Below, piece after piece: positions 21,871 to 33,560 of a stretch of 64,000 nt of DNA. The notes beneath the pieces are model-generated. The model worked only from the letters and a program-made list of their open reading frames with translations. It searched no databases and was not told where the DNA came from. Position 1 is the stretch's first letter, and every line of letters starts with the position of its first letter. The DNA lies in contig CM042151.1 of NCBI GenBank assembly GCA_023376005.1, positions 80,200,917 through 80,264,916 of the forward strand, written 5' to 3'. This DNA is from Doryteuthis pealeii. Its lineage: Eukaryota; Mollusca; Cephalopoda; Myopsida; Loliginidae. Made by a program: the position numbers and the translations under genes.

Positions 21871-22125
21871 ATGGAGATTGTGTGTTTTTCTGTCTGTAAC
21901 CGAAACTATATTACTACTCAAGTCACAATTCCCTTAATTATTTACGTCAAATTCTCCATGATTTCATTCTTTTAAACCTTCAGTTATTAATAAAAATTGT
22001 TTTACATTATTAATACTGTTGACCATATCTACGTACTAATAACATGCAATTGTATTTATATATACAACAAAAATAGCGTTTACAGTTTGAACGAGAAGGC
22101 TAATTTGCATATTTGATATTTAACA
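21871..22125 (+). repeat. Segment upstream of ZNF-3 duplicated upstream of ZNF-6
   Basis: Aligns along its length with 62064-62318 (for example ATTACTACTCAAGTCA; TTTTACATTATTAATACTG; ATATATACAACAAAA). It lies about 480 bases before the ZNF-3 promoter motif. The match shows that the duplicated unit includes at least about 900 bases upstream of the exon 1 donor. Confidence 0.8.
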
Positions 22126-22605
22126 TTTATTTTAAATAAATATGTGCTTTTTTTTTTTTAAGCAACCAAAAAAGTAAACCCATTTCAAAAATTACTTTTG
22201 AGTTTTTAGAAAATAACTTTTAAATTTTCAAGTAACTTTTTTTTCAGGTGTTGACATTTTTCTTTTCTTTTAAATTTTTTTTTAATGTGGTGTTCTGGTT
22301 GTGATCATTGTAGAAATTTAAAAATTAGGGACTGGAAATTTTTTTGAAAAAAAAAATAACCTTACCATTGATTAAAAAAAAACCCATCCTTTTTAGAAAA
22401 TAAACAATAGAATTTTTTTTTAAATAACAAAAACTAAGTTTTTTTAAAAATTATTATTTTTATGTGCGAGAACGGATTAATGGTATTTCAGTTTATTTCA
22501 ATTGAAAAATTGATTTGATATACGAGTAATGAATTAAACCCATAAGTCAAGGTACTACTGTCTATATACATAGTACATTATAGCTAACCTTTTAGTGTGT
22601 GTGTG

Positions 22606-22623
22606 TTAATTATCTCCCTTGAT
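22606..22623 (+). promoter_or_regulatory. Conserved upstream motif of ZNF-3 exon 1
   Basis: TTAATTATCTCCCTTGAT, 189 bases before the exon 1 donor; ATCGACCGTAAACAA follows about 38 bases later, as in ZNF-2. Confidence 0.45.
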
Positions 22624-22794
22624 TACTATCTTTAGCGGATAACATCGACCGTAAACAACGGGGAAAGTTTATATATTAGTATATTTAAAGCAGAATATTA
22701 TCGATTTAAAATTTTATAGACTTCCCAACCACATTTTAATTTCATGTTGTATTGCCCTAAGGAGGATAAATACGAAGAAAGAAAACAGAACGAT
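22624..22794 (+). other. ZNF-3 predicted exon 1
   Basis: Ends AAGAAAGAAAACAGAACGAT followed by GTAAGTAAAAC. An ATG at 22744 opens a 17-codon frame to the donor (M-L-Y-C-P-K-E-D-K-Y), which on joining to exon 2 in phase 0 would stop after M-K. The same ATG[T/C]TG[T/C]ATT[G/A]C start is seen in ZNF-5 and ZNF-6, where the frame stops within the exon. It is therefore more likely an upstream frame than the protein start. Confidence 0.6.
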
Positions 22795-24569
22795 GTAAGT
22801 AAAACGACAAAAACGTTCACTTAATTGCTTTGTTTATTAAAAATATTTCTTACTGTTTTTTTTTTTTTCTAAATTTTTACGGCTCATGTTGCATTTACCT
22901 TTAAATATTCTCACGGATTTTTTTTTTTTTTTTGAGGGGTGGGGCAGATATCCGTGACGACAAAATTCATTTAAATCGTATTTAAAAAAATTAATTAAAT
23001 TTTATTAAATTTATGTCGATACACTGAAAAAAAGAACTGGGAGAAAAAATTTTTATATAAAAATAATTTTCGCTCACTGCCAACATCATGTAACGGATTT
23101 TTTTTTCAGTTAAATTTTATTTTATTTTTTAGAAAAAATAAAATGAAAATAGAAATAAAAGATAAAAAGTCTTCAATTCCATGTAGAACTGCATTGAATT
23201 TATTAAATTTTTCTTATCAAAATTTGCACAGAAAAGCGATTTGTTGGTTATTTATTTATTCATTTATTTATTATCAATAAAATTATTCCATTTCTGCAAT
23301 AGTCGAAATTATGTCTTAAATCCGAAAAAACGGAAAATAATGTAATATTTTGTTTTTCTTTTGTTTCTTTTTGTATACTTTTTAGTCCATTTAGAGATGA
23401 AGAGAAAAAAATAAACAGTTGCTAATATTTCAAAAAAAAAAAAAAAAAAAAAAAAAGAAAGAAAAAAAAATACACAAATTTAAATAAAAATTATTTACAA
23501 GATTTTAGTATTAAAAAAAGCATTCTGAAACTAATTAAATAATATTATATTTTAATCTAATCCAATAAAAAAATTCTAAAATTGTTCGGTGTATATTTTT
23601 AATAAATTCATTTTTATGCTAATGTATGGGAGCCTTGTTACGTCATAACCAGTCCGCTTGAATATTCGTAGATTTTAAGACGTCATTTTTCAACAAAAAA
23701 AGAAAGAAAAAACTTTTTTTTCATTTTGCATAAAAGACATTTTCTTAGGCCTAAGGTAATCGATATATTCTTATAAAAAAAATTTTTAACATAATTATTT
23801 TGTGCTTGACAGTATCAATTTGTGAAAGCAAGCTTTGTTTTTTTTTTTTTTTTTAAAAAATATTTTCAAAGATAATTTCTGGATTAAAAAGATAACTGTG
23901 TGATGAAAACAGATATGATTCCAAATACATCTATGTCACCTTTAGTTAAACGTAAGATGAAAAGTTATCTTTCTTTGTTCTTTCTGTTATTTTAATATTT
24001 TTCGCACAATTATACTAGATTTGCTGGTCAAATAAATGTCTGAGTATAAACAATTTTTAAACTAATTAAACCATCTTTTGTTTTTGATTGATCGATTTTA
24101 ACTGCATTTCAACCAGTCTAGGGATATTTTATGCCTAGAGGTTAGAGAATCGCGTTCATTGTAATGTTTACATTTTTTATGTAGTAGTTTCTTAAGATTT
24201 TTTTTCAAACAGATATGAAGTATTTCTATCTAATGCTAATAATTATATGGTTTCAATTAATTATTTCTGTTTAATAATAGTCATTTGTTTGCATATTGTT
24301 ATATCTAGGTATGTACAGAAATCGTAAAGGGAGGTAATAAAATTTTTTTTTTAGATTTTAAAACTATTACCAAACATCTAGGAATTGTCCAATTTTAAAT
24401 GAAATTTCCACCAAATTATTCATTGATGACTTAATTCTATAATGAATAACTTATTTTATTAAAAATCTTGAATTTAAAAAAAAATCAATTCCAAATGTAG
24501 GGGGTGGTGTTGACCTTTGATCATTTAAAAAAAAAAAAATTCCAGTCCTTAATTTTTACATTTCTAGAC

Positions 24570-24629
24570 AGATCAAATCCTGAAGAACACATAAGAATTA
24601 TTTCTTATGTGTTCTTCAGGATTTGATCT
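24570..24629. repeat. Perfect 28-bp hairpin in ZNF-3 intron
   Basis: Arms 24570-24597 and 24602-24629 are exact complements around a four-base TTAT loop. Half of it (AGATCAAATCC.GAAGAAC) reappears without the second arm at 54536-54555 in the ZNF-5 intron. Confidence 0.9.
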
Positions 24630-25964
24630 TTCAAAAAAAAAAAAAAAAAAAATTCAATACATGAAAAAAATTATACAAGTTATTTTCTTAAAACTCAAAA
24701 AATAATTATTGTAGTGGGATTTTTCTTTTACTTTTTTTTTTTTTGTAGTTTTAAAATATTTCTCTTTGAATTAATGCATTTCTCTAATTCAATTGTCTTA
24801 TTTTTATTCACTTAAAAATTTAATAGTGAATTTTAAACATCTGGAAGGTGGCATGTTGAAGTCAATATTTTAACCATAGATCAAGCTTTATTTAATTTAT
24901 CTAAAAATGTAAGTTTAAAGATGTGCTATTTTGCATAACATGTTTTCCAAGAGTTTTATACATTTAAAAAATTATTACTAACAATTGTTCTTTTTCTTTA
25001 CGGAAGACTAAAAGGACATAAGTTATCCCCCTTTTTTCTTCAAAATAGCTGGATTTATATAGTCTGGTGCCTGAACAACTGTTCAGTGCACATACCTTTG
25101 TGTTTTGTTTTTTTCACATGTTTTCACTACACAGTATAACTTTATTGTAGGAATTTTTTTTTTACACATGTACACTTCCATAAAATTGCCTAGTTTGTTA
25201 ATTAATAATTTCCCATATTTGGGCGATAGCTCCTGGAAAAAATAATTATCTCCCCTTTTGCACATACCTAGTTATATCATTTCAAGTTACTAATGATAGG
25301 AATGTACAACAGCATATATCTGTTAGAATACCATTTAAAAAAATAAATTCTACCAAAATTGGCTAATTATTGGAATTTCATTAAAAATAAAATATTTAAA
25401 GCAATAAAAGATGTTTCTTTCCATTAAAACTTTTAAGACATGCTTTTTTTTATTGTTTTGTTGTCATGCCCCCCCTCCTAATAGTTTCATTAATTTGATT
25501 CCCTTAATTAAGGTCCAGGTAAATGATTTTGACATATTTTGAAGTTAATTCCATGGAGAAGTAGAATTAATTTACAATTTTTAATATGTATGTTTTGTTC
25601 ATACAGATGCATTATTCTTTAAGTTAAAAAGATGGTAAAATAAGGTACAACATTGCCCTTCTTGTCATCTTTTTTTTTTTTTCATTTTTACTTTAGTCAT
25701 TTTCATGGCTTAATCTTCTGAGTATGTGTTTAATAAAAGAGGAAAGAATTCAAGTTAAACTTCTTTTTCTTTTGCTTTCCTAGAGTTTTAAAATTGACAT
25801 TCATAGATTAAACTTCTCCACTCACAGGTGACTGAAATTTTATCAATATAGAAAGAGTAAATAAATAAATTCACTTAAAAAAATATTTCCTCTAAATAAT
25901 CCATACTTAGATGAAAGGACTCATCACTTGTCATAACTTTGCCAATAAAAAGAGCACATTTTTG

Positions 25965-26470
25965 TTATGCCGACTAATAATAATCCTGAGTGAACAGTTA
26001 TACCTTTAAGTAACTATTTTTAATACAAATAATTTGCAATTATATGATCTCAAATATTCTTATCAAATACAAATAATTTGAACACAGTTATACAATATCA
26101 GATATTCTTGTCTAATACAAATAAATACATGATTTTAAGTAACTAATAATAATCCTTTGTGAACTATTATAGCTTCAAGTAATTATTCTTAATGCAAATA
26201 ATTTGCAGTTATATATCAAGTATCCTTATCTAATACAAATAATTTGCACACAGTTGTATGATTTGATTCTTATTTGATACTAATAACTATATGGTTTCAA
26301 GTAATTATTTCTATTCATTAATAACCACTTGTTTACACACAGTTATATGGTTTTAAATAACTAATCATAATCCTTAGTAAACAATTATAGCTTCAAGTAA
26401 CTATTCTTGATACAAATAGAATTTATAAAAGTTATATGTCTTTGAGTATTCTATCAAATATAAATAATTT
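25965..26470. repeat. Degenerate tandem repeat, family T, about eight units
   Basis: Units of roughly 50-65 bases repeat AATACAAATAATTTGCA, CAGTTATA.GATTTCAA and AATAATCCTTAGTGAAC. No coding content. Confidence 0.7.
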
Positions 26471-26479
26471 TTAAACATG

Positions 26480-26585
26480 TCCATTTGACATATAGATGGA
26501 ACCCTATCAAGTACTTCCTCTGAGTCAGAGTTGACCTGGGAGTAATTGCAATGAAGGGGTTCTCAATACTCCCTATGTATCTTTT
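26480..26585 (-). repeat. Dispersed repeat family D, short minus-strand copy
   Basis: The reverse complement carries the family blocks (TACTTGATAGGGTTCCATCT; GCAATTACTCCCAGGTC), truncated at both ends. Confidence 0.55.
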
Positions 26586-27560
26586 CTATATTACATCCAA
26601 TTTATCTTTTAAGGATATAAATGGTTTTATACAATTACACCTGATTTCCTACATAATATATCCTCATTAATTAAATATTTCCCTTCAAAATAAACTGAAA
26701 TGACATTAATCCATTTCAGCACATTCCCCCCCCCAAAAAAAAACACCGTAATTTCCATTTCTCATGTGTAAATAAATAATACAAATGGTAATCATTTCTA
26801 TTTCTTATGTACATATAAATACATTAAAAAGTAACCAATTTCATCTGATTCTGAAGAAATTAAATGTCTCTGATGAATTTCATAGACTTTATTTTAAAAA
26901 CATAAAATAAAAATATATCTATGTAAGATTCATTTCATTTTTTAAGGTTATAAAACTTTTCAAACAAATACACTTGTTTTATTTTTAAAGTTTTTATTTA
27001 AGTATATTTTTTTTTAGTTTTTAATTTTTCACATTTTACAATTATTTTCCTGCATCAATAAACAATTTTTAAGAATAAATTTCATCTTATTTCTGGTAAA
27101 TAAAAATAAAGATAAGTCTTTAAATTCCATTATCTAAATTTCATTTGATCTTTTATGAGCAACTGTCAGACATGAATTTTGAATAAAGCATATGAATATG
27201 AAATATGATTGGTTCATTCCATTTTATTTGTATTATTTTTAAAGTCATAAATGGTTTCACCTTATTGTACTTGTTTTGTTGTTTTTTTTTGGGGGGGTTG
27301 AATGAGTCCTTGGGAACATTTATGGCTCCTAACTAAGGTCATCTAACTCCTACCTTGCAACCTATCCTGTGCAAATCATTTCTAAGAAACTATTGAAATG
27401 TATTTACAGATGGCTTGAGATGGTGAGAGAAGAGAAAATAAAAACACTGGGATGCATGGATATCATTTTTTGCATCCTTTTACATTTTTGTGTGTCAGGG
27501 ATGCAGGACGTATACCTATCAGCATTTCTGGGTATATATACACATTTACTATGTATGTAC
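26586..27560. other. AT-rich intron sequence, nothing recognised
   Basis: No repeat family or coding content I can name, apart from a G run at 27291-27297. Confidence 0.4.
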
Positions 27561-27564
27561 ATAT

Positions 27565-27599
27565 TTGTGTGTGTGTGTTTGTGCAGTTTATACACACAC

Positions 27600-27650
<51 letters not shown>
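27565..27650. repeat. Compound microsatellite (GT)n-(CA)n-(TA)n
   Basis: (GT)n at about 27566-27578, (CA)n at 27592-27612 and (TA)n at 27616-27650. The frames that cross it are artefacts of the repeat. Confidence 0.9.
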
Positions 27651-27654
<4 letters not shown>

Positions 27655-27992
27655 TTGGGGGGTTTTTTTTGGTTAAATATCTTTTGTTGTTTTATTTCTT
27701 AAAGGATTTCACATATTTTAAAAGTAGTTCAAATAAGTCTATAAGTGTATAAAAAAATTATCAGTTTTTGAAAATATTTTTACACATAATGAATAGAACT
27801 TATGAGAATTAAAAATACTTTAAATTGGCTATTATTGTGTTTTAAGAACAGTCATATATAATTTCTATTTCATGACTTATGGAATATGAGATATATTAGA
27901 GTTTGATAATACACAAATTATGTTGTAATAAACATATAATACATAATTGATGAATACAGTTTTCTTGAATAAGATTTTCTTTTCATTCACAG

Positions 27993-28070
27993 ATATCAAT
28001 TGCAGTGAAGATGAAATGAATTTATTTGGTGGCCAGATGTAAATGTCATATAAACGGCATTTTTTTTCAA
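27993..28070 (+). other. ZNF-3 exon 2 start
   Basis: Starts after TTTCATTCACAG and is nearly identical to ZNF-2 exon 2. It contains ATGAAATGA and an overlapping M-N-L-F-G-G-Q-M short frame. About 480 bases of fossil fingers separate it from the present protein start, which would leave a long 5' UTR unless another splice event removes them. Confidence 0.65.
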
Positions 28071-28129
28071 AGGTCAAGGAAAAAATGTTGAGTGGCTTTG
28101 GATGTTTCTAATGTTAACATTAAAAAATA

Positions 28130-28510
28130 TATTTCTACATACTCATCACAAATGCTTAGAAACAAGGTAAAGAGAAACTTGATACTTGTGAAAAAATGGA
28201 TCATCATTTTTGCAAAATGTGTAAATAATCCATCCCTCTATGACATCAAATGTGAAATTACAAATACATAGGGGAGAAAACCCATAATTGCAAACTGCAT
28301 GGATCAGGAATTGCAAAAACATTTATTTTGAATGTTGGAGAGAAAACTATCTTTTGTGAAGTGTGCAGATAAGCATTTTCAACGAGAACGTTTTTAAAGG
28401 CACACAAATAAACACAATGTAAACACAGAGAAAAATCTTATGATTGTGAAGTGAATGGATTGGTGTTTTCTAGAAGTTCAGCTTTAGTAAGATATAGTCA
28501 AACACACAGA
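28130..28510 (+). pseudogene. Eroded fingers upstream of ZNF-3
   Basis: Remains of four or so fingers: a GATACTTGTGAAAAAATGGA piece near 28171, GGGGAGAAAACCCATAATTG near 28270, GAGAGAAAACTATCTTTTGTG near 28338 and TGATTGTGAAGTGAATGGAT near 28441. All have stops or lost ligands. The same set stands before ZNF-2. Confidence 0.75.
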
Positions 28511-28550
28511 GTAGAAGGAATTGTATAGTTGTAAAGTTTGAACCTAAAAC

Positions 28551-29747
28551 ATGGAAGCAAGTGAAACGGAAGAAAAATCCTTCCCCTCTGAAGCGTTTCC
28601 AGATAGTTTTCTTTTAAATACAAACATTCAAACACACGCAGCAGGAAAATCCTATGGGTGTGAAGTGTGTGGATCAGCATTTACTGGAAGATCAGCTTTA
28701 AAAACACATATTCGAACGCATACTGGAGAGAGACCTTACAATTGTGATATATGTAGGGCAGCGTTTTCAAGGAAGTTTGATCTAAAAATACACATGCGAA
28801 CACACACTGGAGAAAAACCTTTTTCATGTCAAGTATGTACATCAGTATTTTCAACCAGTTCACTACTGAAAACACATATGCGGACACATACTGGTGAGAA
28901 ACCCTATCGTTGTGATGTGTGTGGATCTGCATTTTCACAAAGTTCCTACTTTAAAATACACATGCGAACACATACTGGAGAAAAACCTTATATTTGTCAA
29001 ATTTGTGGGTCAGCATTTTCTCAAAGTTCTAATTATAAAATACATGTGCGAAAACATTCGGGAGAAAAACCCTATTCTTGTGAAGTGTGTGGATCAGCCT
29101 TCTCACAGAGTTCCAGTTTAAAAACACACATACGAACACACACTGGAGAGAAACCATACACTTGTGAATTGTGTGAATCCACATTTTCAGGTAGTTCAGC
29201 TTTAAAAACACACATGCAAGTACACACTGGGGAGAAGCCCTATACTTGTGAAGTGTGTGGAACAGCATTTTCATTGAGTGCGACGTTAAAAACACACATG
29301 CAAAGACACACTGGAGAGAAGCCCTTTCATTGTGAAATGTGTGGCTCATCATTCTCAACAAAATCCAGTTTAAAAATTCACACACAAATACACACTGGGG
29401 AGAGGCCTTTCAACTGTGAAGTTTGTAGTTCTGGTTTTGCAAGTAGATCTGATTTAAATGTACACATGAGGACACACACGGGAGAGAAACCCTTCTCTTG
29501 TGAAGTATGTGGATCAGCTTTTTCAAGGAAATTTCATTTAAAAATACACACACGGACACACACTGGAGAAAAACCCTATGCTTGTGATGTGTGTGGATCC
29601 TCATTTTCAGTGAGTTCAGCTTTAAAAACACACACAAAAATACACACTGGAGAGAAACCTTATCCATGTAAAGTGTGTGCAACAGCATTTTCACAGAGTT
29701 CTCATTTAAAAAGACACATGCAAACTCATACTGGAGAGAAATCTTAG
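28551..29747 (+). CDS. ZNF-3: C2H2 zinc-finger protein, 13 fingers
   Basis: The product is 398 residues, predicted to be a nuclear DNA-binding protein. Residues 1-36 form an acidic, Ser/Glu-rich leader (M-E-A-S-E-T-E-E-K) with no known domain. Thirteen C-x2-C-x12-H-x3-H fingers follow from residue 37 with a strict 28-residue period and T-G-E-K/R-P linkers; the protein ends two residues into the next linker. All four zinc ligands are present in every finger. Finger 4 has Phe and finger 5 Tyr in place of the usual Leu (Q-S-S-Y-F-K, Q-S-S-N-Y-K), an unusual core change shared with ZNF-2. Start at 28551 is supported by conservation of the leader in ZNF-2. Transcription is probably from the exon 1 at 22624-22794. 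This is the best preserved gene in the window; its partners and targets are unknown. Confidence 0.92.
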   Translation: MEASETEEKSFPSEAFPDSFLLNTNIQTHAAGKSYGCEVCGSAFTGRSALKTHIRTHTGERPYNCDICRAAFSRKFDLKIHMRTHTGEKPFSCQVCTSVFSTSSLLKTHMRTHTGEKPYRCDVCGSAFSQSSYFKIHMRTHTGEKPYICQICGSAFSQSSNYKIHVRKHSGEKPYSCEVCGSAFSQSSSLKTHIRTHTGEKPYTCELCESTFSGSSALKTHMQVHTGEKPYTCEVCGTAFSLSATLKTHMQRHTGEKPFHCEMCGSSFSTKSSLKIHTQIHTGERPFNCEVCSSGFASRSDLNVHMRTHTGEKPFSCEVCGSAFSRKFHLKIHTRTHTGEKPYACDVCGSSFSVSSALKTHTKIHTGEKPYPCKVCATAFSQSSHLKRHMQTHTGEKS

Positions 29748-30185
29748 TCTTCTATGTGGATCATTATTCTCAGTGACGGCAAATGTGAAAGTACACACGC
29801 GAACACACAGTTTGGAAAACTCACACTTGTGATATGTATTTATTAAGTTTTCTATTCTGCTCACATTTAAAACCACATAGCACACTGGAGAGAAGAAAAG
29901 TTTTTTGTTGTGTAGGGATCATCATCTGCAAAATCAACTTTAAAATGATGCATTAAAAAATGCTAGCAATAAAGCCTATCCTTATAAAAAAGTTGTGGAT
30001 CAGGATTTTAATGAAGATATCAATTAAAAACCTACACTGGAACTCTGGATAAAAAATGCTTGTGAAGTATGCAGATGAGCATTTTCAAAGAACAGCTGGA
30101 GCGAGCCCTTACACTTGTCAAGTGTGTGGATCAGTATTTTCAATATTTGAAAATCCACATATAGGCACATACTTGAGCAATTTTC
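29748..30185 (+). pseudogene. Eroded fingers downstream of ZNF-3
   Basis: Several fossil fingers, such as ATGTGGATCATTATTCTCAG at 29752, TTGTGAAGTATGCAGATGAG near 30060 and CACTTGTCAAGTGTGTGGAT near 30112. The current stop at 29745 cut an array that once continued for perhaps five fingers. An AATAAA at 29970 lies inside this zone and could serve the transcript. Confidence 0.75.
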
Positions 30186-31284
30186 TTTGTCAACAAAGGA
30201 AACCTATTTCTAAAAGGTGATTTGATGTTTACAAAATATTGAGGGATTGTTTGTTTTTTTTTTTAATTTGGATTTCTTTATGATGTTTTCCCATTTTTAA
30301 TATGGGAACAAATAATACATAAATTGTGTATTAACTGTGAACCCCGAAAAAAAAAAATTATATTTGGTTAACCCTTGTTAAACAGAAAGATGCTGACATT
30401 GCATTCTTTCACTATTATTGCAATTTTTCTTCTGTTGAGTCAATGTGTAAGAAAAAAAAATCTATTTATTTATTTATTTATCTATTTATTTGTATGATTA
30501 AATCCTTCAAAAATTGAGGGGGAAATCCAACTGTTGCTGTAACAAAACTTTACCATTATAACAAAAGTTAAATTAACTTAAAAAGATTTTGAATAATAAA
30601 ATTTTACATTCTATCTAAAAATTGAATATACCACAACTGGTATAGGAGAAGGAAAAATGAATTCCCAACCTGGGGGTGCTGTTTAGGAAATCTGTAGATC
30701 AGTGGAGCATTATTTTTGGGGTGGGGTGGAGCTCTGTGGCATAGTTACTAACATACAAGATTGTGACATAACAGTGAGTTTTAACTCCAGTCTACATTCA
30801 CTTTCAGACTAATACCCTTGGGAAAGGTAAGAAACCAAACCATTCTTCTCTTATCTGCTTCTCTAAAAATCCTGGTTAATTGGTTCTATACAAATCTTCA
30901 CCACTATAAACAATTTGCCTGATTAATTAATTTGCTAAGCTTCAGTTTCTATATTATTTTAAATATATCCAACCACTAACATAATCCTGGTCATTTCTAT
31001 CGGAATCTGACAGTTATTTTGCTCTATATAGGCCTTATTCAATGGCTGAACAGATACACTCAAAACATAAAAGTGCAAAATTTTAACTTATATTGTAGCT
31101 TCACTTTTGCGCAGAAGTCAAAATATATTTTGGTACAAATAATGTTCAATATATAGAAAATAATAATTTAAAAGAAAATTCGTCATATGTGAAGATTTTC
31201 CCATTTATCAATCTGGCTTTGAAAAAAATCAGAAATCCTTAATAAATTAAAAATAGTTTTGTGCCTATTTGGATAGCATTTTTT
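30186..31284. other. Intergenic; SINE-like fragment, no gene
   Basis: A segment at about 30735-30860 (GCTCTGTGGCATAGTTACTA; ATTCACTTTCAGACTAATAC; TTGGGAAAGGTAAGAA) is shared with 33010-33120 and has a tRNA-like look at its start. A TATT microsatellite is at 30461-30490. Nothing else is recognised. Confidence 0.5.
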
Positions 31285-31405
31285 AATTCCTCAGGCCAAA
31301 AAGCTTTTGTAAACCAATTTTTAAGAGTAGGGAAGCTCTAGAACTCATCTTATAGTTAAAAATAGATTACAAAAGGTTGTTTTTTTCGCCCTCTCCAAAT
31401 TTTTT
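31285..31405. repeat. Palindromic element F3, fragment
   Basis: AGAGTAGGGAAGCTCTAGAA and AAAATAGATTACAAAAGGTTG match one arm of the copies at 15555 and 18772. Confidence 0.65.
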
Positions 31406-31729
31406 GAGTTTAATGGAAAAACATTTATTTATTTATGCTGCTGATTTTTACTTTCTTGAAATTTATCCTTATTTACTCCATCTGATTTCTGTGATTATTA
31501 TAAAAGACATTTATGAATTGAATGTTTCAAATAAGTCTTTTATACATTTTATTTTTTCTATAGTTCTAATATTTATAATGATGTAATGAGAATAGTATCA
31601 TTTTTTATCAAAGAAAAATGGGTAATGTTTTATGTCGATAATGAGTTTTATAAAAAAATTTGGAACTTCAGGTCTTTGAGTACTTCATCCAATACTATGA
31701 TTTCTGCACCCTGTATTTTTCTCATATCT

Positions 31730-32075
31730 CTGTCTAACACTTTCTCTTAGACTACTATACATCAGCAGCCAAATCATAAGAATGTGATTTATGCTTCCAA
31801 TGTTTGGTTTTACTCATCTTTTTCCCTGTTAGACACATTTTCTTAGAGAACTATACATCCACAACCCAGTCATAATCTAATTTCTACTTTTAGTGATTGG
31901 TTTTACTCATCTGTGTCTCAGTCTGACACTTTCTCTTAGACTATCAAATCATAAGAATCTGATTTCTACTTCCAATATTTGGTTTTGCTCATCTGTCTCA
32001 CTATCAAATACTTTCTCTTAGACTGTTATACATCAACAACCTATTTATAATTATACGATTTCTACTCCAAATGTC
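31730..32075. repeat. Tandem repeat, about four units of 85-105 bases
   Basis: Units begin near 31730, 31826, 31922 and 32008 and share CACTTTCTCTTAGACTA, ATACATCA.CAACC and TTGGTTTTACTCATCTG. The units are diverged. No coding content. Confidence 0.75.
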
Positions 32076-32509
32076 AGTTTTTGATGTAAATAAATATAAC
32101 TAAAGTATATTGTTATTGTTTTGATTAAATTTATTTGTTTCCTAAATTGTTCTATTTGAATTCATACATTTTTCTCTTTTCCTTTAGAAAATCCATATTT
32201 AGAAACATGAAAATTATGTACTATATATATATAATAGATAAAAGATGCCCAGACATATTAAATGCACCACCATTTCAGCAGAGCATATTAGACACAGCCT
32301 GATTTCAGTTGTGTATATTCAGGGAAAATAGCTTTAGTGCATTTAAGCATGCAATGTTTAAAGCAGATTTGCAAGACACTCCAAATCATTATAAAAGCAC
32401 TTTAGTTATAGCAGAAAATATTATTGTATATAGAAAACAGGGAGGGGAGTGTTATATACTGTATCAATTGACAGCACTGGTGTGTAGTACACTGGATTAA
32501 AAACCAACA

Positions 32510-32999
32510 CAGGTATACAAAAGAAAGCTGGACTTTATTTTCTTTCCTCGGTTGGTGTGGATGAAAGGAGGTGTGAGTCGTGATAGCACTGGCTTGAATG
32601 AGTGGTGAAATGAACCGTAGTTATAACAAGTCTCTTCTTTGGAGAGTCGACGGGAGTGACTGAAGTTAGCGGCTACCAAATCTCAACTACTGAACTCTCG
32701 GTCTAACCGTCACTTTTTCAATTTTTACCCAGCATGCTCTGTTCTATTCAAATTACACCGGAACTGTACGGCGTGAGCTGCTATCCTAGATTTGTCACCA
32801 GTCAATAGAAAGTCCTTTGTCATCCTGCTATTGTTGTTTTTCCGGACAGCTTGTTTGACCCGGTCAGCAGTAAGCCTCAGATCTTTATCACTCTTCCTCT
32901 TTCTTCTATCCAGACTTCTGTCTGGAACATCCTTTGTTTCTCAATTCCTTTGTCTTTTTGAATTTCTTTTCGCGCCAAAAGAATTGAAACAATAGTTAA
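32510..32999. other. GC-richer unidentified block
   Basis: Composition differs from its neighbours. It contains an AT-free stretch around 32640-32700 and short Leu/Phe/Ser-rich frames with no recognisable domain. It may be a fragment of a long terminal repeat or other insertion, but no partner copy was found in the window. Confidence 0.3.
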
Positions 33000-33230
33000 T
33001 CTGCAACAGGGAGTTCTTGTGGCTAATGTACTGTGCTGCAACATCATAATAAGTTTAAATTCCAGTTGCATCATTACATTCACTTTCTGACTAATACCTT
33101 TGGGAAAGGTATGAACCCCCCCCTCCTCCAACTATGGGTTAGATAGTACCATACCATTCTTCTACAAGTGTGGCTTTGGAATTAAATAACACACAAAAGT
33201 TGATATGCCATTAAATAAACAAACTAAAAC
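33000..33230 (+). repeat. SINE-like fragment
   Basis: AGTTCTTGTGGCTAATGTAC, ACATTCACTTTCTGACTAAT and TTTGGGAAAGGTATGAA match 30735-30860; it ends in a TTGATATGCCATTAAATAAA type tail like the D family. Confidence 0.5.
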
Positions 33231-33409
33231 AAACCACTATAGTGAAAACATCCTACATGAGTAGAGTATTAAAATGTTGCAAGAGAAAGTAGAAAACATT
33301 TTATAAAAATCAAGCTACCACTAGAGTCAAAAATAAACTAAAATACAGTAAGGAGATGAGGAAAAACATTTTGTGTTCTGTATCGTTTGCAGAGGGTTAA
33401 GAATCCTCT

Positions 33410-33560
33410 CCAAAAAGGGTGTCCTCGGTATGACGCTAAATTGCATATGAAGGTGAAGCTCTAATTTTGGAGCTCTGGGGAGGGTGGAGTGCCTCTTCAT
33501 TATCATTCATCCTAGGTGCACTCTAACCCAGAGTGTTAGTACCAGTTAGGAATCAGAAGG
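33410..33560 (+). repeat. Dispersed repeat family D
   Basis: GGTGTCCTCGGTATGACGCT, GGAGCTCTGGGGAGGGTGGA and CACTCTAACCCAGAGTG in order; the 3' tail is missing. Confidence 0.65.

Larger units (their letters stand above)
22795..27992 (+). other. ZNF-3 intron 1 (about 5.2 kb)
   Basis: Strongly AT-rich with long A and T runs (for example 23434-23455, 24634-24652). The part after the donor resembles the ZNF-2 and ZNF-6 introns. A block at 24360-24470 (AGGAATTGTCCAATTTTAAA) is shared with ZNF-5 and ZNF-2. No gene within it was recognised; separate repeats are listed below. Confidence 0.6.
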
